In this document: positions 43,004 through 51,024 of the stretch, piece by piece | Layout of the letters: every line of letters begins with the position of its first letter | Numbering within the stretch: the stretch's first letter is position 1 | Source: Sphaerochaeta pleomorpha str. Grapes | GTDB taxonomy: Bacteria > Spirochaetota > Spirochaetia > Sphaerochaetales > Sphaerochaetaceae | Length of the DNA stretch: 64,000 nucleotides | Reading direction: 5' to 3' | NCBI RefSeq assembly: GCF_000236685.1 | Contig: NC_016633.1 | Span: forward strand, 2,666,001 to 2,730,000 | Notes under the pieces: generated by a model | Database searches by the model: none | What the model saw: the letters and a program-made list of their open reading frames with translations, nothing else | Told to the model about the DNA's origin: nothing | Position numbers and translations under genes: made by a program

Positions 43004-43579
43004 ATGCCACAGGAAGAAGAAAAGAAACCTGCAATCCAAGATCCGCAGATAACCGATAAATTGCTCAAAACCCGTTCCATTATGTTGAGCGGTGAAATTA
43101 ACAAAGAGAGTGCAGAACAGGTAATCAAGCAATTGTTGGTTCTGGAAGGCGAGAGCCATGACCCCGTACGCATTTTTATCAACAGCCCCGGCGGCGACGT
43201 CGATGCCGGCTATGCGATCTTTGATATGGTCAGGTTCGTGACCTGCCCTGTATTTATGATCGGTATGGGCCTGGTTGCAAGTGCCGCTGCTCTGGTTTTG
43301 CTTGCAGTCCCCAAGGAATGCAGGGTAGCCCTTCCCAATTCCACCTATCTCATCCACCAGCCCATGAGCGGGATGAAGGGTGTCGCCACCGATATCGAGA
43401 TCCATGCAAGGCAGATTGAAAAACTGAGAAGCAAGCTCGATGGCCTCATTGCCCAAGAGACCGGAAACACCCTCGAGAGGGTTAATGCAGATACCGAGCG
43501 CGACCACTGGCTTTCCAGTGAGGAAGCCATGGCCTATGGTTTGGTAAGCAAGATTGTAACTACTCGGAGTGAACTCTAG
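43004..43579 (+). CDS. clpP: ClpP-family serine protease (divergent paralogue)
   Basis: 191 residues. The catalytic triad can be placed: Ser93 in GLVASAAALVLL (usual form GxAASMGA), His118 in YLIHQPMSG and Asp167 in ERDHWLSSEEAMAYGLV. IFINSPGGDVDAGYAIFDM near 57 is the conserved oligomer strand. The serine context and the charged N-terminus (MPQEEEKKP) differ from standard ClpP, so this is probably the second ClpP of the organism, possibly forming a mixed ring. The start has GTGAGG upstream. The MFS-HEAT gene begins eight bases after it, so they are co-transcribed. Confidence 0.9.
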   Translation: MPQEEEKKPAIQDPQITDKLLKTRSIMLSGEINKESAEQVIKQLLVLEGESHDPVRIFINSPGGDVDAGYAIFDMVRFVTCPVFMIGMGLVASAAALVLLAVPKECRVALPNSTYLIHQPMSGMKGVATDIEIHARQIEKLRSKLDGLIAQETGNTLERVNADTERDHWLSSEEAMAYGLVSKIVTTRSEL

Positions 43580-43587
43580 GAAATCTG

Positions 43588-45816
43588 ATGCCTAAGACAA
43601 AATATTTGAGCGAAGCTGAGAAACAGTTTGGCAGACATTGTATGTACGTTGAAGAGATGTACAACGGGATGGGCTACAGCCTTCTTGCTGACACCATTGT
43701 CTACCTGCTGGCGCTCAGCTTCGGAGCAAACAACCTTGCCTTGGGTTACATAGCCTCTGCAAGCTATATCGCGGGGGTCGTCCTCCCGTTTGTCCCCCGC
43801 CTGTTCCAAGGGAAAAACCAGATAAAAGTACAGTCGACCGTCTGGTATCTGCGAGGCTTCGTATGCCTTGGATACCTTGGTCTTTTCTTTTTGGATGGCA
43901 GCGGGGCAGTTTTGCTTCTATTGGGCATCTATACCGTCTTTTGCATCTTCCGCATGATCGGGATTGCCCTCAATGATTTCACCATTAAAAGTATTAGCAG
44001 CGTAGCGAACCGGGGAAAAATCGTAGCTAACGTCAATGTTGCCTATCAGGGTTCCTCGATGGTTGTGCGGTGCCTTATGGCACTGGTGCTCGGGTTTCAA
44101 CAATTCTCTGGGCTTTTCGGTATGGTCTTGTTACAGATGCTAGGGGTTGTCGGCAACACTCTTGCTTCGGCAAAGATTCGTCAGATTCCCTGTCGAAGCG
44201 TAGTAACGTACAAAAAGGGCCGCAACGTCGTTGTTTTGTTCAAGGAAGCGATGGCCCAGCATTCCTTCCGTCGCCGTCTTTTCTTGCGGTGGCTGTCCAC
44301 GTGCGTAACCGTCATCTTTGGGATGACCGTGCCCTTTTTGCGTGTTGAGTTGCACCTGTCCGGCAGCGTAGTTGTCTTGTATTCGGTAATCCTTGGACTG
44401 GCTGTCGTCTTTGCCAGTTTTTTCAGCAAACAGTTTGCAGACCGGCTTGGGTCGAGGCCTTTGGTAGTGTTTTCCTCCCTGTTCTCCCTTTTCTTTCTGG
44501 TCGTTTGGACCCTGTTGCGGTCGACAACCTCCCCCTTATGGTTCTTTGTCCTGGGCTTCTTTACCAATTTCTTCATTTCCATGATTAACATCCTGGTAGT
44601 AAGGCTGGTTGCCCAGGTAATGCCTGATGACGAGGCAATCTCATTCAATTCCATGGTTAATTTTGTCATTGCAATCATTGCCTTGGCAGTTGGTCTTGTC
44701 AGTGGCTATCTTGCCGATAAAGGGGAGCTTGCCAGCACTCTCTTTACCTTGGAAGGGAGCGCTGCAGGCAATGGGTATAGCCTGGTTTTCCTCTTTGCCA
44801 TTGCCCTTACGGTGGTGGAGACCTTGGTGGCTACCCGTCTACTGGAGGTAGGTTCCTATTCTTCCCAGGCCGCGGCAGCGGTCATATTCTCCGTACACGG
44901 GCTGCAGGCGGTGTCGATGATCGAGAGACTTGAACATACCACCGACCCGAGTAAACGCCGTGCCTTGATGTTGGCTCTGGGGAACAACCTCAACAACGTG
45001 GCTACCAGCGAAATGCGCAGCATCCTGGCCTCCCCGTTTTCAACGGACAAACTTGAGGCTATCAGGGCATTGGGTGACCGGCCCCGGCCTTCTCTGCTTG
45101 ACGATCTGATACGGGTTGCCCAGGACAACGATTCCTACCTCCAGCTCGATGCCATTGCGGCGTTGGGCTCCTATAGCAAAGATGCCAGGGCAAAGGCCGC
45201 CTTGGCCGAACTTTTGCATGAAGGCCGTTGGTCTTCTGTACGGTCGATGGCCAGCAAATCACTTGCAAGGATAACCGAGAGTACCGAGTATCTTCCCATC
45301 GTCAATGACCTTTCGCTCAAGGCGAAGCATATAGATGAGGAAATAGACTTTCTCATTGCAAAGCGTTTCATGGACAAGCAAGGTTCGTTTTACCAGGATT
45401 TCTTCCTGTCCGTGGAACAAAGGCGGTCGGCTACTTATCGCCAGACTAGGTATGCGGTCCTTGCTTCCTTTTTGAAATTCGGTTCTCCCCGGCTTGCCCA
45501 TCTGTTTGAGCTTATGAACAACGGTGATGTCAAGGATTTCCTGTCAGGCTTCCTTACCGAAGCCAGGGACCTTCCGCAGATTGACGAACGCTACGATGAA
45601 ATCCTTCAGGCCTTCGAGAAACAGGACTGGGAATTTGTCAGTACCTTCTGCATGGGGGTTCTCGATACGTGTGATGTATCCCAGGATTCCTGTTTCGAAA
45701 ACCTGCGGCTGGGGATGCTCAAGGCAAAGGATATGGATATCAGGCAATTCGATATCCAGGACTTCCTTGCAGAACTGTATTTCAGCTATTCCTTGGGGAA
45801 AAACTCAAGGGTTTGA
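43588..45816 (+). CDS. MFS transporter fused to a C-terminal HEAT-like repeat domain
   Basis: 742 residues. About residues 15-425 form 11 or 12 membrane helices of the major facilitator type (LADTIVYLLALSFGANNLAL near 33; LVVFSSLFSLFFLVVWTLL near 292). Residues about 430-742 are soluble helical repeats (MLALGNNLNNVATSEMRSIL, then KLEAIRALGDRP and LQLDAIAALGSYSKDARAKA), which read as HEAT/PBS-type pairs. The combination of a carrier and an intracellular repeat domain is uncommon and suggests protein-controlled transport. Substrate unknown. It follows clpP by eight bases. Confidence 0.8.
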   Translation: MPKTKYLSEAEKQFGRHCMYVEEMYNGMGYSLLADTIVYLLALSFGANNLALGYIASASYIAGVVLPFVPRLFQGKNQIKVQSTVWYLRGFVCLGYLGLFFLDGSGAVLLLLGIYTVFCIFRMIGIALNDFTIKSISSVANRGKIVANVNVAYQGSSMVVRCLMALVLGFQQFSGLFGMVLLQMLGVVGNTLASAKIRQIPCRSVVTYKKGRNVVVLFKEAMAQHSFRRRLFLRWLSTCVTVIFGMTVPFLRVELHLSGSVVVLYSVILGLAVVFASFFSKQFADRLGSRPLVVFSSLFSLFFLVVWTLLRSTTSPLWFFVLGFFTNFFISMINILVVRLVAQVMPDDEAISFNSMVNFVIAIIALAVGLVSGYLADKGELASTLFTLEGSAAGNGYSLVFLFAIALTVVETLVATRLLEVGSYSSQAAAAVIFSVHGLQAVSMIERLEHTTDPSKRRALMLALGNNLNNVATSEMRSILASPFSTDKLEAIRALGDRPRPSLLDDLIRVAQDNDSYLQLDAIAALGSYSKDARAKAALAELLHEGRWSSVRSMASKSLARITESTEYLPIVNDLSLKAKHIDEEIDFLIAKRFMDKQGSFYQDFFLSVEQRRSATYRQTRYAVLASFLKFGSPRLAHLFELMNNGDVKDFLSGFLTEARDLPQIDERYDEILQAFEKQDWEFVSTFCMGVLDTCDVSQDSCFENLRLGMLKAKDMDIRQFDIQDFLAELYFSYSLGKNSRV

Positions 45817-45858
45817 AGCAGTATTACCGATTTTTTACCTCCCTTATAGGAGGTAGCC

Positions 45859-46872
45859 ATGAAAATCCCTGTCATCCTGCTTGTTATACTGACTTTCTGT
45901 GGTTGTTCGTTGGATGCAAACGCCAAGGAAGATACCACCTTCAAGATCCTGACCTACAATGTCCAGAATTTGATGGATGATAAGCTGGATGGCACCGAAT
46001 ATGAGGAATATAAACCTTCTGCAAGCTGGAATACCGATGCCTATTACCAACGTTTGAAAAAGGTAGCGCAGGTTTTGTCCTATAGGGATATCGGCCTTTG
46101 TGATGTTTTGGTATTGCAGGAAGTGGAGAATGCAACAGTTGTTGAAGATTTGTTGCGAAGGCACCTTGCCAGAAAAGGCTACATCTGGTTTGCCACGGCC
46201 AGGGAAAAGGGCGGTGCGATCAGCACTGCCCTGATAAGCAGGCAAAAGCCTGAGCGTGTCCTTGTCCATCAAGTTCCCTCTGCTCGTCCCGTTATCGAGG
46301 CAGTCTTTGCCACCGAGGAAGGATATGTTTCCGTGTTTGCAGTCCATGCAAAAAGCCAGATTGGGGATCCTGGGGAAACCGAGGCGTTACGCCTGGAAAT
46401 GGCCCGTACGGTTACCGGGGCAGCTGGCAAGGACAATGATCATCTTATTGTAGTCTGTGGGGATTTCAATGAAGACCCTGATGCCTTCACCCAGGGGTCG
46501 GGAAACCAGACGGCCCTTATCCAGACAACTTCCAGTGAGGCCCGCCCTTTTATGGCTACCGGTTCGTTTGGCATAACGGGAATGCAAGAAGAGGTGTTTG
46601 CCGATGCCTGGTACAGCCCTTTTTTGGATGAGGAAAATCATTTTACCCTAGCAGGAAGTTGTTATTTTTCCGGCCAGTGGCATAGGTATGACCAGTTTTT
46701 GGGAAATGGGATGCTATTTGACAGGAAGGGCTGGGAATATGGATCTTGCAAAGTCATTGCCCCCTCCTTCTGCTCGAACGCAGACCAGACGCCCCTTGGA
46801 TGGAGAGTGGAAAGTAAAAGTGGGGTCAGCGACCATTATCCTGTGTTGCTGACCCTTGTGAAAACATTATGA
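45859..46872 (+). CDS. Endonuclease/exonuclease/phosphatase-family lipoprotein
   Basis: 337 residues. A short lipoprotein-like signal (MKIPVILLVILTFCGCS) is followed by the EEP fold motifs: ILTYNVQNL near 30, VLQEVENA near 83, VCGDFNEDP near 196 and the final VSDHYPVLLTL (catalytic Asp-His). It would hydrolyse phosphodiesters outside the cytoplasm, either extracellular DNA or sugar/lipid phosphates. A GGAGGT ribosome site precedes the ATG. It converges with rex and overlaps its 3' end by six bases. Confidence 0.85.
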   Translation: MKIPVILLVILTFCGCSLDANAKEDTTFKILTYNVQNLMDDKLDGTEYEEYKPSASWNTDAYYQRLKKVAQVLSYRDIGLCDVLVLQEVENATVVEDLLRRHLARKGYIWFATAREKGGAISTALISRQKPERVLVHQVPSARPVIEAVFATEEGYVSVFAVHAKSQIGDPGETEALRLEMARTVTGAAGKDNDHLIVVCGDFNEDPDAFTQGSGNQTALIQTTSSEARPFMATGSFGITGMQEEVFADAWYSPFLDEENHFTLAGSCYFSGQWHRYDQFLGNGMLFDRKGWEYGSCKVIAPSFCSNADQTPLGWRVESKSGVSDHYPVLLTLVKTL

Positions 46873-47520
46873 CTTTGCGGTTTTTGAATCGGTCTTGGGG
46901 AATTTCAATTCATAGAAAATCTGCTCAAGTTCGAGTGCAATGTTGATGTTATGGATAACAGGCATGACGCCGTCGCTCTGGAGCTGTGGCTTGAGTGTTA
47001 TGGGGCTGAAGTTCAGAATGCCCATGACTCCTGCTTTTACAAGCCGTTCGTAGCTGTCAGCAGCTGCCTGTTCCGGAACCGTAATGATTCCTGCAGTAAC
47101 CTCGAGAGCCTCAACCACTTCATCGATTCTGCTGATAGGATAGATGGGGACCGGGTGGGATGCATCGCTGTATACCAAGGGGTCGCTGTCGAATCCTGCA
47201 ACAATTCTAATACCATCGGGTTCAAATCCGTTGTAATGCATCAACGCACGGCCAATTCTTCCGCAACCAATGATAATACAGTTCTGCGGATCGCCTTTGC
47301 CAAGGATGGTTCCGAGCGAAGAAAGCAGGTCATAGATCTCATATCCGCCTCTTTTTTGCCCGTGTATGCCCAATTGCGAAAAATCTTTCCGTACAATCGC
47401 AGCGGAAACACCAGCAGCGTCAGCTAAGTTATGTGCAAACACTTTCTCGAGTCCGATAGTCTTGAGACGATTAAGTGATCTGTAGTACCGTGTGATTCGT
47501 ATAAGTTGGTCGTTGTTCAT
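46867..47520 (-). CDS. rex: Redox-sensing transcriptional repressor Rex
   Basis: 217 residues. The N-terminal winged helix (RITRYYRSLNRLKTIGLEKV then AAIVRKDFSQLGIHGQKRGG) is the Rex DNA-binding domain, and IIIGCGRIGRALMHY (near 83) is the Rossmann NAD-binding loop. Rex releases DNA when the NADH/NAD+ ratio rises. It is transcribed divergently from the hydrogenase operon, which is a common Rex target in fermentative bacteria. No convincing Rex operator was found by eye in the 179-bp gap, so control of that operon is inferred from position. Confidence 0.96.
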   Translation of the reverse strand: MNNDQLIRITRYYRSLNRLKTIGLEKVFAHNLADAAGVSAAIVRKDFSQLGIHGQKRGGYEIYDLLSSLGTILGKGDPQNCIIIGCGRIGRALMHYNGFEPDGIRIVAGFDSDPLVYSDASHPVPIYPISRIDEVVEALEVTAGIITVPEQAAADSYERLVKAGVMGILNFSPITLKPQLQSDGVMPVIHNINIALELEQIFYELKFPKTDSKTAKS

Positions 47521-47546
47521 ATTCGGCTCTCCTGTTAATGTGATTT

Positions 47547-47575
47547 AGTGTAGATTAAAAACAAAAATTGGTCAA
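47547..47575 (-). promoter_or_regulatory. rex promoter
   Basis: On the minus strand TTGACC (47570-47575), a 17-bp spacer and TACACT (47547-47552), 26 bases before the rex start. Confidence 0.55.
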
Positions 47576-47699
47576 TATAAAAAAACGTAAAGCAATTCCG
47601 AGACACAAAATACAACATAAACTGTGCTCTAATAATATACATGTCCAGTATAAAAATGCTATTATACCCCAAAACATTATTCTGGGTATTGGAGGTTAC

Positions 47700-48173
47700 A
47701 TGTCGGTAAATAGCGAATTCAAGTTCTCTCCCGAATTGATAGCATTCATCAAGGAGTGGAAGGGCAAACCGGGGAACCTTATCATGGTTCTCCATAAAGT
47801 GCAGGAAGAACAGAGCTATATCTCACGTGAGGCAGCAGACCAGGTTTCCAACCTTCTCGACGTTCCCCTTGCAACAATTTGGGGTGTTGTTTCTTTCTAT
47901 CATTTTTTCAAGCTTACCAAACCTGGCAAGCATAACATCCAGGTCTGTCTGGGTACCGCCTGTTATCTGAAAGGTGGCCAGATACTGGTCGATGAATTGG
48001 GGAAACAACTCAACCTTGAGCTCGGCGGAGTTTCAACGGATGGCGAATTCTCCCTTGAGGCTGTCCGTTGTGTCGGTTGCTGTGGGCTTGCCCCGGTCAT
48101 GACCGTTGGCGGTGAGGTTTTCGGAAAAGTCACAAAAGACCAGATTTCCGGAATTATCGAGAAATTCAAATAA
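47700..48173 (+). CDS. hydC: HydC/NuoE-like [2Fe-2S] subunit of the hydrogenase
   Basis: 157 residues. Thioredoxin-like ferredoxin of the NuoE family: the ligands are in VCLGTACYLKGG near 82-93 and VRCVGCCGLAPVM near 121-133. SREAADQVSNLLDVPLATIW near 42 is the N-terminal helical part. It is the small electron-transfer subunit of the trimeric, NADH- and ferredoxin-using HydABC complex. The ATG is chosen for GGAGG six bases upstream; the longer frame from 47568 lacks a ribosome site. First gene of a five-gene operon. Confidence 0.92.
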   Translation: MSVNSEFKFSPELIAFIKEWKGKPGNLIMVLHKVQEEQSYISREAADQVSNLLDVPLATIWGVVSFYHFFKLTKPGKHNIQVCLGTACYLKGGQILVDELGKQLNLELGGVSTDGEFSLEAVRCVGCCGLAPVMTVGGEVFGKVTKDQISGIIEKFK

Positions 48174-48191
48174 GGAAAGCGATACAGGGCA

Positions 48192-48776
48192 ATGCATATC
48201 TTTATCTGTGATTTTTTGCTGGATATTGTCCAGAACTCGTATGAAGCAGGAAGTACCCAGGTAATTCTTGACATACAGGAGACCGGTACCAGAATGCAGT
48301 TTCTGGTTCACGATAACGGCAAGGGAATGGATAAGGCTTTGCAGGAAAAGGTGTTGGACCCTTTTTATACGAATGGGGTCAAACATATAAAACGGAAGGT
48401 CGGATTGGGATTGCCGTTTCTTGTCCAGGCGGTTGAAGCCGGTGGTGGAAACTTTTCCCTTAGTTCCGAACCAGGTGTAGGGACGGATGTTGGTTTTGGT
48501 TTCGACCTTGGCAATATCGACACCCCGCCATTGGGCGATCTCCCTTCAACACTGATGCTTCTGATGAGTCATCCGCTTGCGGTTGAATTTATTGTCAGAC
48601 GATCGCTCTCGACCGAGAAAGGCCGAGGAGACTATGCGGTTTCAAAATCGGAGTTGGAGGATGTTCTGGGACCCTTGACACAGTGCGGTGCAATGACCTT
48701 GCTGTTGGAGTTTCTCCAGTCCCAGGAAGATGACCTGAAGCAGTTTTATGTGGAGCACACACCTTCTGTAGTGTAG
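48192..48776 (+). CDS. HATPase-fold ATP-binding protein in the hydrogenase operon
   Basis: 194 residues. DIVQNSYEAGSTQVIL (N box), VHDNGKGMDKALQEKVLDPF (G1 box) and VGLGLPFLVQAVEAGGG (G2 box) show a GHKL ATP-binding fold without a histidine-kinase dimerisation helix. Such stand-alone proteins are regularly found inside HydABC operons of Thermotogae, Clostridia and spirochaetes, but their job is not established. It could act as an anti-sigma-like or signalling subunit. It is 18 bases from hydC and 34 from the next gene. Confidence 0.82.
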   Translation: MHIFICDFLLDIVQNSYEAGSTQVILDIQETGTRMQFLVHDNGKGMDKALQEKVLDPFYTNGVKHIKRKVGLGLPFLVQAVEAGGGNFSLSSEPGVGTDVGFGFDLGNIDTPPLGDLPSTLMLLMSHPLAVEFIVRRSLSTEKGRGDYAVSKSELEDVLGPLTQCGAMTLLLEFLQSQEDDLKQFYVEHTPSVV

Positions 48777-48810
48777 CTCTGTTTCGCAGAATATTGAGGA
48801 GACGTGAACA

Positions 48811-49215
48811 ATGGGTAAAATGACTCTTGAGGAATTGAGAAAACTGAGGGAAACCAAGCAGAGTGCCTTGCAGAAGCGCGATATCGAAGGCAAGGATTGT
48901 CAGGTTGTCGTCGGAATGGGTACTTGTGGTATCGCCGCAGGGGCCAAGGTCGTGCTGGATGCTTTCCTGCAGATTCTTGATGAACACAAAATCACTAACG
49001 TATCCGTCACCCAGACCGGATGCATGGGCCTTTGCTATGTGGAACCGACCATTGAGGTTTTGGTCCCCGGTATGCCCGATGTTATTTATGGTAAGGTAGA
49101 TGCCGCAACGGTCAAAAAGATTGTTGAGCAGCACATCATCGCTAAGCAACTGGTTACTGATCATCTCTTTGATCGTCCGGCTGCCGATATCATGAAGAAG
49201 GACGGGGGTAGATAA
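48811..49215 (+). CDS. Thioredoxin-like [2Fe-2S] ferredoxin subunit in the hydrogenase operon
   Basis: 134 residues. After a helical start (TLEELRKLRETKQSALQKRD) comes a thioredoxin-like ferredoxin with the ligands in VGMGTCGIAAGAK (Cys near 39) and QTGCMGLCYVEPTIEV (Cys near 70 and 74). It resembles the N-terminal domain of HydB/NuoF and is a separate electron-transfer unit. Its stop overlaps the start of hydB by one base, so synthesis is coupled. Confidence 0.85.
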   Translation: MGKMTLEELRKLRETKQSALQKRDIEGKDCQVVVGMGTCGIAAGAKVVLDAFLQILDEHKITNVSVTQTGCMGLCYVEPTIEVLVPGMPDVIYGKVDAATVKKIVEQHIIAKQLVTDHLFDRPAADIMKKDGGR

Positions 49216-51002
49216 TGGCTTTCAGAAACTACATCTTGGTCTGTGGAGGTACGGCCTGTGAATCAAGCCGTTCAGACCAGATTTACCAGAACCTTGTGGA
49301 AGAATGTAAGGCACAGGGCTTGGCAGAAGAGGTTCAGGTTGTAAAAACCGGATGTTTCGGTTTTTGTGAACAGGGACCAATCGTAAAGATCCTTCCCGAG
49401 GATTCCTTTTATGTAAAGGTAAAACCCGAGGATGCCAAGGAAATTGTCGCAGAACATATCGTAAAGGGCCGTGTAGTTACCCGTCTTCTCTATAATAAGG
49501 AAGCGAGCCAGAAACATGCGAAGGTCGAGGATATCCAGTTCTACCAGAAACAGTTCCGTATCGTTTTGAGAAACTGTGGTTTTATCGATCCCGAGAACAT
49601 TGACGAATATATTGCCCGTGAAGGGTATGCAGCCCTCGAGAAGGCTCTTTTCGAAATGACCAGCGATGATATCATTGACGAATTGAAGACATCTGGTTTG
49701 CGTGGTCGCGGTGGTGCCGGATTCCCTACCTGGATGAAGTGGAACTTCTCCAAGCAGGCCGAGAACGAAGTAAAGTATGTTGTCTGTAATGCCGATGAAG
49801 GCGACCCGGGTGCATACATGGACCGTTCTACCCTTGAAGGGGACCCGCATTCAGTCCTTGAGGCAATGACCATCTGTGGTAAGGCAATCGGGGCTAAACA
49901 GGGCTTTATCTACATCCGCGCAGAATATCCCTTGGCTATCCATCGTCTGGAAGTAGCCATGAAGCAGTCACGTGAATATGGCTTGCTCGGAGAGAATATC
50001 CTTGGCAGCGGTTTTGATTTCGATATTGAGATCAGGCTCGGTGCAGGCGCATTCGTCTGTGGTGAGGAAACCGCTTTGTTGCAGTCGATCGAAGGACACC
50101 GTGGTATGCCACAGCCTCGTCCACCGTTCCCTGCCGTCAAGGGCCTCTGGGGAAAACCGACTGTAATCAACAACGTTGAGACCTGGGCAAATATTCCTGT
50201 CATCATTACCAAGGGTGGAAACTGGTTCAATAAAATCGGTACTGCCGACAGTAAGGGAACCAAAGTCTTTGCCTTGACCGGTAAGATCAGCAACTCAGGC
50301 CTTGTCGAGGTTCCGATGGGCACTACCTTGAGGGAAATCGTATTTGATATCGGCGGCGGTATTGCCCATGGAAAGAAATTCAAGGCAGTACAGACCGGTG
50401 GTCCCAGCGGTGGCGTTATTACCGAGGCAAACCTCGATACCCCGATTGACTTCGGTTCTTTGGTACGCATCGGTTCCATGATGGGAAGCGGTGGAATGAT
50501 TGTAATGGATGAAGACGATTGTATCGTCGACGTTGCAAAATTCTATCTGAACTTCACCGTTGATGAATCCTGTGGAAAATGTGCTCCCTGCCGTATCGGT
50601 GGAAGATCTCTTTGCAATATCCTTGAAAAGATAACCGCGGGGAACGGGACGCTCCAGGACCTGGAGACCTTGAAGACCATCGGCGCAGCTATGAAGAAAG
50701 GTTCACTCTGTGCCCTTGGACAGACGGCTCCAAACCCGGTTCTTTCTTCCATGAAATTCTTCCCAGAGGAATACATGGCGCATATCATCGATAAGAAATG
50801 TCCAAGCGGTACTTGTAAGAAGTTGGTTACCTATTCCATTAATCCGGAAAAGTGTATTGGCTGTACGGCTTGCGCCCGCAAGTGCCCAGTCGGTGCCATT
50901 ACCGGGGAAAGGAAGCAGGTCCACTCCATCAACTCCAGCATTTGTATCAAGTGCGGTGTGTGTAAGGAGACTTGCAAATTTGGAGCAGTCGAGGTCCATT
51001 AG
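49215..51002 (+). CDS. hydB: HydB/NuoF-like flavoprotein subunit of the hydrogenase
   Basis: 595 residues. Domain order: [2Fe-2S] thioredoxin-like domain (1-95; VCGGTACESSRS and KTGCFGFCEQG), FMN site (GLRGRGGAGFPTWMKW near 161), NADH site (GAGAFVCGEETALLQS near 275), a [4Fe-4S] site (DESCGKCAPCRIGGRS near 452) and C-terminal two-[4Fe-4S] ferredoxin (CIGCTACARKCP and CIKCGVCKETCK). This is the NAD(H)-reacting and probable bifurcating flavin subunit of HydABC. Full length. Confidence 0.95.
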   Translation: MAFRNYILVCGGTACESSRSDQIYQNLVEECKAQGLAEEVQVVKTGCFGFCEQGPIVKILPEDSFYVKVKPEDAKEIVAEHIVKGRVVTRLLYNKEASQKHAKVEDIQFYQKQFRIVLRNCGFIDPENIDEYIAREGYAALEKALFEMTSDDIIDELKTSGLRGRGGAGFPTWMKWNFSKQAENEVKYVVCNADEGDPGAYMDRSTLEGDPHSVLEAMTICGKAIGAKQGFIYIRAEYPLAIHRLEVAMKQSREYGLLGENILGSGFDFDIEIRLGAGAFVCGEETALLQSIEGHRGMPQPRPPFPAVKGLWGKPTVINNVETWANIPVIITKGGNWFNKIGTADSKGTKVFALTGKISNSGLVEVPMGTTLREIVFDIGGGIAHGKKFKAVQTGGPSGGVITEANLDTPIDFGSLVRIGSMMGSGGMIVMDEDDCIVDVAKFYLNFTVDESCGKCAPCRIGGRSLCNILEKITAGNGTLQDLETLKTIGAAMKKGSLCALGQTAPNPVLSSMKFFPEEYMAHIIDKKCPSGTCKKLVTYSINPEKCIGCTACARKCPVGAITGERKQVHSINSSICIKCGVCKETCKFGAVEVH

Positions 51003-51024
51003 GACCCCCAAGAGGAGGAATCAA

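Noticed and set aside
47521-47699. Rex operator between rex and hydC.
   Set aside because: No sequence close to the TTGTGA-N6-TCACAA type palindrome could be found by eye, although regulation remains likely.
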